A stretch of DNA of 64,000 bases, from contig NZ_AP022615.1 in NCBI RefSeq assembly GCF_010730745.1, forward strand, positions 620,001-684,000, read 5' to 3'. Positions 8,841-17,998 of the stretch are shown piece after piece. A model generated the notes under the pieces. That model saw nothing but the letters and a program-made list of their open reading frames with translations. It was not told the origin of the DNA and searched no databases. The position numbers and the translations under genes were made by a program. This DNA is from Mycobacterium heidelbergense (GTDB taxonomy: Bacteria > Actinomycetota > Actinomycetes > Mycobacteriales > Mycobacteriaceae). Position 1 is the stretch's first letter. Every line of letters starts with the position of its first letter.

Positions 8841-10370
8841 CTAATTCATTGTGGGGATGACGAATTCGGCGCCGTCCTTGATGCCGGACGGCCACCGTGA
8901 GGTGACGGTTTTGGTTTTGGTGTAGAACTGGATCGACGCCGGCCCGTGCTGGTTCAGGTCGCCGAAGCCGGAGCGCTTCCACCCGCCGAAGGTGTGGTAG
9001 GCCACCGGCACGGGGATGGGCACGTTGACGCCGACCATGCCCACCTGCACGCGCGAGACGAAGTCGCGGGCGGTGTCGCCGTCGCGGGTGAAGACCGCCA
9101 CGCCGTTGCCGTACTCGTGCTCAGACGGCAGCCGCAACGCCTCTTCGTAGTCGTGGGCGCGCACGATGCACAGCACCGGCCCGAAGATCTCGTCGGTGTA
9201 GATCGACATGTCCGGGGTGACGTGGTCGAACAGCGTGGGGCCGATGAAGAACCCGCCCTGCAGGTTGGCGTCACCGAAAGTCAGGTCGTCGCTGGCCCGC
9301 TCGCGCCCGTCGATCACCAATTCCGCGCCCGCCTCGACGCCCTGGCCGATGTAGTCGCGCACCCGGGCCAGGGCGGCCTCGGTGACCAGGGGGCCGTAGT
9401 CGGCCTTGGGGTCCAGGCTGTGCCCGACGCGCAGGTTGTTGATCCGCTCGATGAGCCGGGCGCGCAACCGGTCCGCGGTCGCCTCGCCGACGGGCACCGC
9501 GACGCTGATCGCCATGCAGCGCTCCCCGGCGCTGCCGTACCCGGCGCCGATCAGCGCGTCGACGGCCTGATCCAGGTCGGCGTCGGGCATCACGATCATG
9601 TGGTTCTTGGCGCCGCCGAAGCATTGCGAGCGCTTGCCGGTGGCCGCGGCGGTGGAATAGATGTAGTGCGCGATGTCGGAGCTGCCGACGAAGCCGACGG
9701 CCTGGATGTCGCGGTGGTGCAGGATCGCGTCGACGGCCTCCTTGTCGCCGTGCACGACCTGGAAGACGCCGGGCGGCAGGCCGGCTTGCAGGAACAGCTC
9801 GGCCAGGCGCACCGGCACCGACGGGTCGCGCTCGCTGGGCTTGAGCACGAACGCGTTTCCGCACGCCAGGGCCGGTCCGGCCTTCCACAGCGGGATCATG
9901 GCCGGGAAGTTGAACGGCGTGATGCCCGCGACCACGCCCAGCGGCTGGCGCAGCGAGTAGACGTCGATGCCCGGGCCGGCGCCCTCGCTGTACTCGCCCT
10001 TGAGCAGATGCGGAATCCCGATGGCGAACTCGATCACCTCGATGCCGCGCTGGACGTCGCCCCGCGAGTCGGCCACCGTCTTGCCATGCTCAACAGACAA
10101 CAGCTCGGCCAGCTCGTCCATGTGGTCGTTGACCAGCTGCACAAACCGCATCATCACCCGGGCGCGGCGCTGCGGATTCCACGCCGCCCAACCCTTTTGG
10201 GCCTCGACGGCCGAGGCAACCGCCGCGTCGACATCGGCCTTGCCGGCCATCGGCACCTGCGCCTGCACCTCGCCGGTGCTCGGGTTGAAGACGTCGGCGG
10301 TGCGGCCGGACTGGCCCGCGGTGCGCTTCCCATCGATGAAGTGCGGGATCTGTCTCGTTAGCGCGTTCAT
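8841..10370 (-). CDS. mmsA: Methylmalonate-semialdehyde dehydrogenase (CoA-acylating)
   Basis: 509 residues. The fold is ALDH, but the usual general-base Glu is replaced in FGGAKNHMIVMPDADL, a signature of the CoA-dependent methylmalonate-semialdehyde dehydrogenases. The nucleophilic Cys is in GERCMAIS. It converts (methyl)malonate semialdehyde, NAD+ and CoA to propionyl- or acetyl-CoA plus CO2, as in valine or inositol catabolism. I chose the ATG at 10370 (MNALTRQIPHFIDGK) over an upstream one because homologs begin close to IPHFIDGK. It is transcribed alone here, since the neighbouring genes are on the plus strand, and the usual mmsB and acyl-CoA dehydrogenase partners are not adjacent. Confidence 0.92.
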   Translation of the reverse strand: MNALTRQIPHFIDGKRTAGQSGRTADVFNPSTGEVQAQVPMAGKADVDAAVASAVEAQKGWAAWNPQRRARVMMRFVQLVNDHMDELAELLSVEHGKTVADSRGDVQRGIEVIEFAIGIPHLLKGEYSEGAGPGIDVYSLRQPLGVVAGITPFNFPAMIPLWKAGPALACGNAFVLKPSERDPSVPVRLAELFLQAGLPPGVFQVVHGDKEAVDAILHHRDIQAVGFVGSSDIAHYIYSTAAATGKRSQCFGGAKNHMIVMPDADLDQAVDALIGAGYGSAGERCMAISVAVPVGEATADRLRARLIERINNLRVGHSLDPKADYGPLVTEAALARVRDYIGQGVEAGAELVIDGRERASDDLTFGDANLQGGFFIGPTLFDHVTPDMSIYTDEIFGPVLCIVRAHDYEEALRLPSEHEYGNGVAVFTRDGDTARDFVSRVQVGMVGVNVPIPVPVAYHTFGGWKRSGFGDLNQHGPASIQFYTKTKTVTSRWPSGIKDGAEFVIPTMN

Positions 10371-10698
10371 TGTTTCGTCCTGCGTTTGTGTTTCGGGTCG
10401 AACTGGCATGACGCTTCATCATTCGGCCGCAGGACAGTGCGGCGGATACAGACTCGGCGGCATAGTGCGGCGTGTGCTCTGAGCACCCTATTGCGGCGGC
10501 GTGACCCCGTGGCGGGGGCACGGGAATGACCGAGACCACGACGGCACCATTGCAGAAGTAGAGTATCTGATGCTCAGTAGAATAGTCATTGGTCGCGTGA
10601 ATAGAAGGTGATGTTCTACCTATGAATCACATGATGGTTCCTCCGGACGTCACGGAGACCGCCTGGCCATCGACCCCGCCGTTCCGGAACCAAGACGG
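10371..10698. other. Divergent intergenic region, mmsA / cyclase
   Basis: 328 bp with no convincing gene. It must hold the promoters of mmsA (minus) and the cyclase (plus). The stretch 10555-10625 is AT-rich relative to its surroundings. A weak inverted repeat, TAGAA-N7-TTCTA (10602-10618), is the only symmetric element I see. Confidence 0.4.
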
Positions 10699-12195
10699 AT
10701 GACGAGCAGGCGCATCGCAGCCATTCGGACTGGAGCCAGTTATGCGGCTGCGTTGACTTCCGCGCATATCTTGGCGGCCGGCGCGGTCTCGTTGGTAGTC
10801 GTCTCGCTCACCCGAAACACCAGCGGCGACCCTTCCGCCCTCTCCACCAGCAGGAACCTGATCGCCTTGTGCGGTCTGGCCGCAATCTCGGCGACCGTCG
10901 GTGCGATGGCGGGCGTCTTGAACATGGTCCCGTCCTTCCGTTGGTTCGCCGACGGCTCCGAACCGACCCGCGCTCAACAGCGCGCGGCCATGCGCATAGC
11001 CCCCCGCCAAACCGTCGTCCAGTTCGGTATCTGGGTCGCCTGCGGGGCGGTATTTGTCGTGGTCAACCTACGTGCCGGGGCCGCCGTCGCGTTGGTGATC
11101 GGTACCGCCATTCTGTTCGGCGGTGCCGCCACCGCCTCGATGGGCTACCTGATAACTCAACGGGTCCTGCGGCCCATCCTTGCGGCATCGATGAAGACCG
11201 CAACACCGACCGGCGCAATGCCGGGTGTGCTTGCACGCCTGATGATTACGTGGATTCTCTTCAGCGCGTTGCCCACCGCCGGGATTGCGTTGATCGCCCT
11301 CTCACGCTCCAACGGCTGGCTCGTACGGAAGTCAGCGCCGATCGAGACGCCGATTGTGGTGCTCGCCGCGGTATCGCTCGCGTTGGGATTGCGGGCGATG
11401 ATCCTGGTTGCACGGTCGATCTCGGACCCCGTTCGTCAAGTCGTCGTCGCGATGACCGAGGTGGAACACGGTGACGCCGGCGCGCTCGTCGAGGTTTACG
11501 AGCCCTCCGAAATCGGGCGACTCCAGGTTGGGTTCAACCGGATGGTGGCGGGACTTCAGGAGCGTGAACGGCTGCGGGACCTCTTCGGGCGCCACGTTGG
11601 TGCCGACGTGGCGCGCCAGGCACTCGAACAGGACGGTTCCCTCTCGGGTGAGGTTCGAGACGTCGCCATACTCTTCATCGATCTGGTGGGGTCCACAGCG
11701 ATTGCCGCCTCCCGGCCGCCAGGGGAAGTGGCGGAGATCCTGAACGACTTCTTCCGCATAGTGGTTGCTGCCGTGCATGATCGGCGCGGCCTGATCAACA
11801 AGTTCGAAGGTGACGCCGTCCTGGCGGTGTTTGGGGCACCCATCGGTATCGATGAACCGACGTCGGCGGCGCTCGCGACGGCTCGTGTCCTCGGAACGGA
11901 ACTGAGGAAGCTGCCACTCGTGGACTTCGGCATCGGGGTGACCGCCGGTGCGGTGTTCGCGGGCAATATCGGCGCGGAGAACCGCTACGAATACACGGTG
12001 GTCGGAGACGCCGTCAACGAGGCCGCGCGCTTGGCCGATCATGCCAAGAAGTGGGGCTCCAGAATCTTGGCGTCCGGCAATGCACTTGCCGGCGCCGACA
12101 CCCGGGAACGGAAGCACTGGGTGACGCGGGGGTTCGCTACGCTTCGGGGCCGATCGGCGATTACCGAGCTGGCAGAACCGTTGCTGAACGACTGA
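10699..12195 (+). CDS. Membrane adenylate cyclase, 6 TM + HAMP + class III catalytic domain
   Basis: 498 residues. About six hydrophobic helices (roughly 15-37, 53-75, 108-125, 128-148, 182-202, 218-238) are followed by a HAMP linker (about 240-295) and a class III cyclase domain (about 318-470). Metal ligands are D328 (FIDLVGST) and D372 (FEGDAVLAVFG). K368 and the VVGDAVNEAARL motif (D437, N440, R444) fit adenylyl specificity and transition-state stabilisation, so an active cAMP-forming enzyme is expected. The architecture matches the M. tuberculosis Rv1318c/Rv1319c/Rv1320c/Rv3645 group. It sits alone between mmsA and a convergent SDR whose stop is 2 bp away, and its stimulus is unknown. 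Confidence 0.9.
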   Translation: MTSRRIAAIRTGASYAAALTSAHILAAGAVSLVVVSLTRNTSGDPSALSTSRNLIALCGLAAISATVGAMAGVLNMVPSFRWFADGSEPTRAQQRAAMRIAPRQTVVQFGIWVACGAVFVVVNLRAGAAVALVIGTAILFGGAATASMGYLITQRVLRPILAASMKTATPTGAMPGVLARLMITWILFSALPTAGIALIALSRSNGWLVRKSAPIETPIVVLAAVSLALGLRAMILVARSISDPVRQVVVAMTEVEHGDAGALVEVYEPSEIGRLQVGFNRMVAGLQERERLRDLFGRHVGADVARQALEQDGSLSGEVRDVAILFIDLVGSTAIAASRPPGEVAEILNDFFRIVVAAVHDRRGLINKFEGDAVLAVFGAPIGIDEPTSAALATARVLGTELRKLPLVDFGIGVTAGAVFAGNIGAENRYEYTVVGDAVNEAARLADHAKKWGSRILASGNALAGADTRERKHWVTRGFATLRGRSAITELAEPLLND

Positions 12196-12197
12196 GA

Positions 12198-12974
12198 CTA
12201 TTTCGGGGGCATCCTGATCCCGCCGTCCACCCGGATAACCTCAGCATTCATGTAGGAGTTGGTCACCAGTTCGACAACCATCGAGGCCAACTCTTCGGGA
12301 TCGCCCAGGCGGTGTGGGAACAGCACGGACTCGCCCAACTTCGCCTTGAAGGCTTCTGACCCCTCCCCCTCACCGTAGATCGGGGTGTCGATCAGGCCGG
12401 GCGCGATGGTGTTGACCCGGATCCCGACCGCGGAGAGGTCACGCGCAACCGGCAGCGTCATGCCCACGACGCCGCCCTTGGACGACGAGTACGCGGCTTG
12501 TCCGATCTGTCCGTCGAAGGCGGCAACGCTGGCCATCGACACGATCGCGCCACGCTCGCCGCCGGCCAGCGGCTCGGTGCGGCCCATCGCGGTTGCGGCC
12601 AACCGGATACAGTCGAAGGTGCCGATCAGGTTGATGGCGATGACCTTCTTGTAGGCGTCGAGGTTGTGCGCCGAATCGAACTGACCGTCTTTGCCGATCG
12701 TGCGCTGTGCCCAGCCGATGCCGGCGGAGTTGACCAGAACGCGCAGCGGCCCGAGGTCGACTGCCTCATTCACGGCCGCCTCGATCTGCGCCGTATCAGT
12801 GACATCGACGCTGACGAACGTGCCACCGATACTTTCGGCAAGCTCTGCCCCGCGGTCTGCCTGCAGATCGGCGACGACAACCTTCGCGCCCCGCGCGGCT
12901 AACAGGCGGGCAGATGCCGCGCCGATGCCCGACGCGCCACCGGTGACTATTGCGCTAGCTCCGTTGATTTCCAC
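12198..12974 (-). CDS. SDR, 3-hydroxyacyl-CoA dehydrogenase type 2-like
   Basis: 258 residues. TGGASGIG binds the cofactor, NSAGIG is in the strand-4 position, MASVAAF carries the Ser, and YSSSK supplies Tyr and Lys. GERGAIVSMASVAAFDGQIG and the ending EVIRVDGGIRMPPK resemble the HSD17B10/short-chain 3-hydroxyacyl-CoA dehydrogenase group (Rv1144-like). It would oxidise 3-hydroxyacyl-CoA to 3-ketoacyl-CoA with NAD+. The start is GTG. It follows the small hypothetical gene by 9 bp and ends tail-to-tail with the cyclase. Confidence 0.88.
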   Translation of the reverse strand: MEINGASAIVTGGASGIGAASARLLAARGAKVVVADLQADRGAELAESIGGTFVSVDVTDTAQIEAAVNEAVDLGPLRVLVNSAGIGWAQRTIGKDGQFDSAHNLDAYKKVIAINLIGTFDCIRLAATAMGRTEPLAGGERGAIVSMASVAAFDGQIGQAAYSSSKGGVVGMTLPVARDLSAVGIRVNTIAPGLIDTPIYGEGEGSEAFKAKLGESVLFPHRLGDPEELASMVVELVTNSYMNAEVIRVDGGIRMPPK

Positions 12975-12983
12975 GACGACAGG

Positions 12984-13589
12984 TTAGCTAACCGGGCCAC
13001 CGGCCGGGACGAGGTCGGCGACCAAAGCGCACCCGCTCGACCGGCTGCGGAACGTCTCGGTCATGCCGACCGGCGCGTTCGGGGCCGCGGCCGCCGCGAG
13101 GGCCTGCGCCTTGAAGACCCGCGCCGCCGCGCTCAAATGATGCCGCACCGAATCCGTGGTTTCGTCGAGTTCCGCCGACCGTGCTTCACCCCACAGCGTC
13201 ACCTCGGTCAGCTCGCGACCAAGTGCCTTCAGCACACCCCTGCGCACGCGCAGGTCGCTGCCGAATAGATCACTCGCGACCGCGAGGGCCTGCGGACGCG
13301 GACGGTCGTCCCGCGATATGAAGGCGGCGTCGAGGCTGAGGGTCTGGGTTCCGAGGATCTGCAACGGCCGCACGTCGGAGTGGTCGGCGACGAAAACAGT
13401 AACGTCCCACCCGGCCATCACCCGGTCGAACAACCACCCGCCGGCGTGGGTCACCACCTCGAGCACGCTCGGGGCAACGACATCGAGCCGATATCTGATA
13501 TTCAGCCCGTCGGCGCCAGGTCGTGCGCGATCGACCCCGCGTGCTGCTTGAACACCCGGATCAATGGTGCCTAGGGATTGAGCGGTCAT
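12984..13589 (-). CDS. Conserved hypothetical protein
   Basis: 201 residues, soluble, rich in Ala, Arg and Val, with no signal peptide or membrane segment. I do not recognise a domain. The N-terminal half looks alpha/beta (LEVVTHAGGWLFDRVMAGWDVTVFVADHSD resembles a nucleotide- or signal-receiver-like sheet), and the C-terminal part is helical. The ATG at 13589 has GGAA a few bases upstream. It lies 9 bp before the SDR gene and 27 bp after the P450 gene, so it is probably co-transcribed with both. Confidence 0.7.
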   Translation of the reverse strand: MTAQSLGTIDPGVQAARGVDRARPGADGLNIRYRLDVVAPSVLEVVTHAGGWLFDRVMAGWDVTVFVADHSDVRPLQILGTQTLSLDAAFISRDDRPRPQALAVASDLFGSDLRVRRGVLKALGRELTEVTLWGEARSAELDETTDSVRHHLSAAARVFKAQALAAAAAPNAPVGMTETFRSRSSGCALVADLVPAGGPVS

Positions 13590-13616
13590 TTAGTTTCCAT
13601 TCCGTTGATAGAGACC

Positions 13617-14834
13617 TCACTGTGGGCTGGCGCAGAGGTGGAGCTGAGCGTGCCGGCGAACCAGCAGGCTGTCCACCCACCGCGGGGGGCGGACCGGGTC
13701 GATCCAGAAGTCGCGGGTTTGCTCGAGGATTGCGGTGAGCACCGCGCGGGCCTCGATGCGCGCGAGCGCGGCGCCGACGCAGAAATGGATGCCGTGCCCG
13801 AACGCGAGATGGCGTTTAGGGGAATCGCGCGCCAGGTCGATTTCGTCCGGGTGGTCGAACTGCGCGGGATCTCGGTTCCCAGCCGCGAAGAAGAGCAAGA
13901 CCGTGGAACCCGAGGCGATGTGGACGCCACCCAGCGTGGTGTCGTGCGGGACGCTGCGCATCATTTGCCGAAACGGCGACTCGAGCCGCAGGGCCTCCTC
14001 AACGAATACATCGATGTCCTCCGGCTTTTCACGCAGCCGCTGCTGCAACTCGGGATTTTCGGCGAGCATCCGGACCGCATTGCCCAGCAGGCTGGTCGTG
14101 GATTCCCCGCCGGCGCTCAACAGGGTGTGCAGGATGATGCTGGACTCGCCCATCTGCAGGTTGCCGGCGTCCAGCGCCCGGCGCACGGCTAGCAAGATCC
14201 CCTCGTCTGCGCCCTCTTCGGTGTGCGCGATCTGGTCGGCGATCCACGCCTCGACTGTCTCGGTGCGGGCGACGAGCGCGTTCAGCTGATCCAGCGACAT
14301 CGTGCCGCCAATCATCGTGGTGGTCTCGAATGCCGCTTCCAGCAGCTGCATCGGGTCGATATCGCGGAAGCCGATCAGCCTGGCCACCACCGTGATTGGC
14401 ACGACGTTGCCGATCGTCGCCATGAAGTCGAACCCGTCGTCACTCAGGGCCAGCTTGATGGCGGACGCGGACAGCGCGCGGATGTCGTCCTCCAGGGAGC
14501 GCATCCGCCGTGCCACCAGTTCCGGGAAGACTGCGCGCCGATGCACCGTGTGCACGGGAGGGTCCGCGGTCGCCAGTGTCGGCATGGCCGCCGCACCGAA
14601 GTCAAGGCGGGCGGGCAACCCGTCCCGGTCGCGGTGCAGCAGACAATGCATGGTGGAGGAGAAGTCCTCGGGCCGCGCCACGGCCTCCGACAACAGCTCG
14701 AAGGTACTGACCGCGACGATGTCCGTGCCGGGCACCACCCAGACCGGTGCCTGCTTCCTCAGCGTCGCGTAGAAGTCGTAGGGGTCCTGCAGGACCGCCG
14801 GGTCCAACAGCATCGAGGCCGTCAACATGGTCAT
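13617..14834 (-). CDS. Cytochrome P450
   Basis: 405 residues, a soluble bacterial P450. The I-helix oxygen-binding motif is AGGEST, the K-helix ExxR is EEALR, and the haem loop FGHGIHFCVGAALAR has the axial Cys. It needs a ferredoxin and reductase, neither of which is nearby. It would hydroxylate a small hydrophobic substrate. It is downstream of a second P450 by 30 bp on the same strand and is probably co-transcribed. The CYP family cannot be assigned by eye. Confidence 0.95.
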   Translation of the reverse strand: MTMLTASMLLDPAVLQDPYDFYATLRKQAPVWVVPGTDIVAVSTFELLSEAVARPEDFSSTMHCLLHRDRDGLPARLDFGAAAMPTLATADPPVHTVHRRAVFPELVARRMRSLEDDIRALSASAIKLALSDDGFDFMATIGNVVPITVVARLIGFRDIDPMQLLEAAFETTTMIGGTMSLDQLNALVARTETVEAWIADQIAHTEEGADEGILLAVRRALDAGNLQMGESSIILHTLLSAGGESTTSLLGNAVRMLAENPELQQRLREKPEDIDVFVEEALRLESPFRQMMRSVPHDTTLGGVHIASGSTVLLFFAAGNRDPAQFDHPDEIDLARDSPKRHLAFGHGIHFCVGAALARIEARAVLTAILEQTRDFWIDPVRPPRWVDSLLVRRHAQLHLCASPQ

Positions 14835-14864
14835 CGGCCCGCGTTCACCGTGGTGTCCCCTGCA

Positions 14865-16136
14865 CTAAGAGACCCACGCCAGTTCGATCCGTTGCCACCC
14901 GTTGAGCAGTGCCGTCGGATTGCGTTGCAGTGGCGCGCCGGTCAATTTCAGGCGGTCAAGGTAGGGCAGTAACCCGCCGATGGCCGTCCGCGCTTCCTGA
15001 CCGGCCAGATGAGCGCCCAGACAAAAGTGGATGCCGTGGCCGAACGAGAGGTTCTTGGTGGCGGGACGGGTGATCAGAAATCGGTCCGGGTCCTCGAAGC
15101 GCCGGGGATCGCGATTGGCGGCGGCCATATGCAGCGCGACGATGGCACCCTTCGGGATCGTCGTTCCGGCAACCTCGGTCTCTTCGGTCGCCTCACGAAA
15201 CGCGAACTGGATCGGCGCCGTAAGCCGATTCGCTTCGTCGACCGCATTGGGCAGCAATGACGGATCGTCGAGCAATAGTTGGAGCTGATCGGGGTTGGCG
15301 AGCAGTTCGACCACGGTGTTGCCGATGAGGTTGGTAGTCGTCTCGTTGCCGGCGACCATGATGGTGATCGCCATCATCAACGTTTCGACGGTGCTCAGCG
15401 ACTCGTTGTCGATCGCCCCGACCATCGCGCTGACCAGGTCACTCCTCGGCTCCACGCGCCGCGCTTCGATCAACGGCACAAAGTATGTGCCGAACTCCTT
15501 GACGGTGCTCAGCATCAGCTCGTTGCGTTCGACGGGACTGCTGAACACGCCGCCGGCAGCGGCGGCGAACGCGTCGGACCAGCGCTTGGCGCGGCCGTAC
15601 TCGCTTCGGTCAATGCCGAGAATGTGACAGATCATCTCCACCGGCAACGGGACGGCCAGCCGCTCGACAAGATCGAAGCTGGGCAGGTCGCGGATGCCGC
15701 TCAGGCAGCGGTCGACGATCTCGCTGATCGCGGTGGCCATCTCTTTGATTCGCGGCGGCGTGAACCCCCTGCTCACTATCCTGCGCATCCGGGTGTGTTG
15801 GGGCGGGTCCGCGGCGGCGATGGTCTTCGCGGACGCCATCTCGTTCAAATCGACGGGGATCCCCGCGGTCAGGGCCATGAGTCGCTCGATGACCTCGGGT
15901 TTCATCTCGGCATCCGGCGGCGGCGAATCCCCTTCATAGGGGTTGGGGCGCGACGAGAACGCAGCAGGGTTCGACTGCACGGCCTTCACGTCATCAAATC
16001 GGGATATCACCCAGATGTTCGAACTGGTCCGGTAGACGGGAAATCGCTCTCGCAGCGCCGCGTAAAGCTCTGGCAACCGCTCAGGCGGACCGGGACTGAA
16101 CGGCTCGAACTCCAACACTCTTCCGTCGGCCGACAA
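14865..16136 (-). CDS. Cytochrome P450
   Basis: 423 residues. The I-helix is AGNETT, ExxR is EANR in the segment AVDEANRLTAP, and the haem loop is FGHGIHFCLGAHLAG. The Ser/Thr after AGNE is conserved, so it should activate oxygen normally. The start is TTG, chosen because AGGAGAG precedes it by a few bases and the next in-frame ATG is far inside the protein. First gene of a P450-P450-hypothetical-SDR series, and divergent from the gene at 16331. Confidence 0.93.
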   Translation of the reverse strand: MSADGRVLEFEPFSPGPPERLPELYAALRERFPVYRTSSNIWVISRFDDVKAVQSNPAAFSSRPNPYEGDSPPPDAEMKPEVIERLMALTAGIPVDLNEMASAKTIAAADPPQHTRMRRIVSRGFTPPRIKEMATAISEIVDRCLSGIRDLPSFDLVERLAVPLPVEMICHILGIDRSEYGRAKRWSDAFAAAAGGVFSSPVERNELMLSTVKEFGTYFVPLIEARRVEPRSDLVSAMVGAIDNESLSTVETLMMAITIMVAGNETTTNLIGNTVVELLANPDQLQLLLDDPSLLPNAVDEANRLTAPIQFAFREATEETEVAGTTIPKGAIVALHMAAANRDPRRFEDPDRFLITRPATKNLSFGHGIHFCLGAHLAGQEARTAIGGLLPYLDRLKLTGAPLQRNPTALLNGWQRIELAWVS

Positions 16137-16330
16137 TGTCTCTCCTGTTCACTGGCGAATGCCGCAAGCCGTTGTCTCGCACACCGGACGGCGGCTCCCC
16201 CGGCACAGAGTATGTTCGTCATAGTAGGACGTGATTTGCGTATGAAGCAAGGATCGGTAGAGTTTTAGAGCACCTAACGTCATCAGCCGCTGGGGTCGCT
16301 CACGGGTGCAGGCGTCGATGAGGAGATGAG

Positions 16331-16906
16331 ATGGTGTTCGCTACTCGCGTCGCGAAGGCGGTGGTCGCCCTGGCGAAGGGCGTCGAAAGCGCCGCGCCAC
16401 CGCGCCAGGTAACGATCTATCGGACGCCGGTGGCGTTGCTAGGCCCGCGGATCTGGGCCGTGACCGTGGTGAATCACGGCAGCTCTTTAGCCGTCGACCT
16501 GCAGGTCTCCGTGGACGCGGTCGACTCCAGGGGCCACGGTGTGCCGGGCGGGGCCACACGCTCCACCCAGACCGTCGCCGATGTCTTCGCCAGGCTGAGC
16601 GCCGGTCGCTGGCCAGACGCGCATCACCCACTGCTCGAACCGGGCGGGGTGTTACCAACTCGGCGGCCGGCATTCCTGGCCAACCGGATGGACCTTATTG
16701 CTGCCCACAATGCGGTGAACTTCCCGCGCTGGCTACGGCCAAACCAACACGCTTCCGCCCTTTACCGGTTGGAATCCAACGCATCTCTGAACGTGCGGAT
16801 CCAATACGAGGACGAGACGGGCACGGTGTGGTCCAGGGCGAACGATGCAGAGCGCGAGAGGGTTTCGTCGATATCGCCCGGCCGCCGTTCAGTAGACCGG
16901 CGATAA
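16331..16906 (+). CDS. Hypothetical protein
   Basis: 191 residues with an ATG preceded by GAGGAGATGAG. There is no clear signal peptide and I do not recognise a domain. The central part (WAVTVVNHGSSLAVDLQVSVDAVDSRG) looks like beta strands, and the C terminus is basic and Ser/Arg-rich. It ends 10 bp before the NHL-repeat gene, so the two are likely one unit divergent from the P450 operon. Confidence 0.6.
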   Translation: MVFATRVAKAVVALAKGVESAAPPRQVTIYRTPVALLGPRIWAVTVVNHGSSLAVDLQVSVDAVDSRGHGVPGGATRSTQTVADVFARLSAGRWPDAHHPLLEPGGVLPTRRPAFLANRMDLIAAHNAVNFPRWLRPNQHASALYRLESNASLNVRIQYEDETGTVWSRANDAERERVSSISPGRRSVDRR

Positions 16907-16916
16907 GGCTCGCGTC

Positions 16917-17984
16917 GTGACGTCAAGGACCTTTAGGCCCCCCAATATCCCGCCCTACGAGGTGGTCGGTGGTTGGGCGGATCTGTCCGCGGTGCCGGGC
17001 GCCTCGTCCTGTTGGGTGCACAACGCCATCGCCGCCACCGACGACGGGGAGATAATCGGTTTCCACGCCGGACAACTCGTCGCGTTCGACACCGAAGGCC
17101 ATCTGCTCCGCGTGGCCGAGACGGGCCTCACCGAAGGTCACGGCATCACCCTCGTCCGCGAGGGCGATGACGAGTTCCTCTGGGTGAGCGATCCCGGATT
17201 CGTGTTCAGCTGCGGCGCCGACGACGGCGACCCCGACTGGGCTCCCTTGTTCGGCAAGGGAGTCCACTGCCAGACCCAGGCACCCCGCGTGGTGAAGATG
17301 ACCCTGGACGGTCAGATCCGTTCCGAGTTGCCTATCCCCCCGCGGGATCCGGAAATCCCGGCCGGTCCGATGGGGCCGTACTGCCCGTGTGGATGTGCCG
17401 TGGACGAGGAGCGGTTCGGCGGACAAGGCGACGTCTGGGTGGCGGACGGGTACGGGTCGGGCGTCGTGCACCGCTTCGACAAGCATGGGAACCATCGCTC
17501 CACGCTGACCGGCGACGAAGCCGGCCAACGACTGGCGTGCCCGCACGCAATCTTCATCGATCGCCGCAAAACGGCCCCGGAGCTCTATATCGCCGACCGG
17601 GTCAGCACCCGCGTGCTCGTCTACGATCTCGACGGCCGCTACCTGCGGAGCTTCGGTGAGCAGATCCTCCACAGCCCCAGCGATTTTGCGCAGTGGGGCG
17701 ACCTGCTGGTCGTCGCCGAGCTCTATGGGCGAGTGGCCGTACTCGATCCCGAGGACCAGCTGCTCGGGTACATCGGCGACGACCCGGCCGCGGTCCAAGG
17801 GTGGCCGTCCCGGCCGGGATGGCCCAATGCGCTAACCGATCACGGGCGCACCGAGCGACCCCACCTGCCCCGGCACGATCGCTTCAATTCCCCGCACGCT
17901 GTCGCAACGGACGCCGACGGAAACCTCTATGTGTCCGAATGGTTGTTGGGCGGGCGTTACACGAAGCTCACCGTCCTCCGCTGA
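16917..17984 (+). CDS. NHL-repeat / six-bladed beta-propeller protein
   Basis: 355 residues with repeated propeller blades: VVHRFDKHGNHRSTL, LYIADRVSTRVLVYDLDG followed by RYLRSFG, and VATDADGNLYVSEW near the end. These match NHL-repeat proteins of the SMP-30/peptidyl-amidating-lyase type. Several conserved Asp and His residues could bind Ca or Zn, but a reaction cannot be assigned. There is no obvious signal peptide, so it is probably cytoplasmic. The start is GTG (MTSRTFRPPN). It converges with the thiolase gene, 14 bp between stops. Confidence 0.82.
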   Translation: MTSRTFRPPNIPPYEVVGGWADLSAVPGASSCWVHNAIAATDDGEIIGFHAGQLVAFDTEGHLLRVAETGLTEGHGITLVREGDDEFLWVSDPGFVFSCGADDGDPDWAPLFGKGVHCQTQAPRVVKMTLDGQIRSELPIPPRDPEIPAGPMGPYCPCGCAVDEERFGGQGDVWVADGYGSGVVHRFDKHGNHRSTLTGDEAGQRLACPHAIFIDRRKTAPELYIADRVSTRVLVYDLDGRYLRSFGEQILHSPSDFAQWGDLLVVAELYGRVAVLDPEDQLLGYIGDDPAAVQGWPSRPGWPNALTDHGRTERPHLPRHDRFNSPHAVATDADGNLYVSEWLLGGRYTKLTVLR

Positions 17985-17998
17985 GGCGACGGTGCGAG

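Noticed and set aside
8946..10361. 471-codon plus-strand open frame opposite mmsA
   Set aside because: Antisense shadow of a complete mmsA; no motif.
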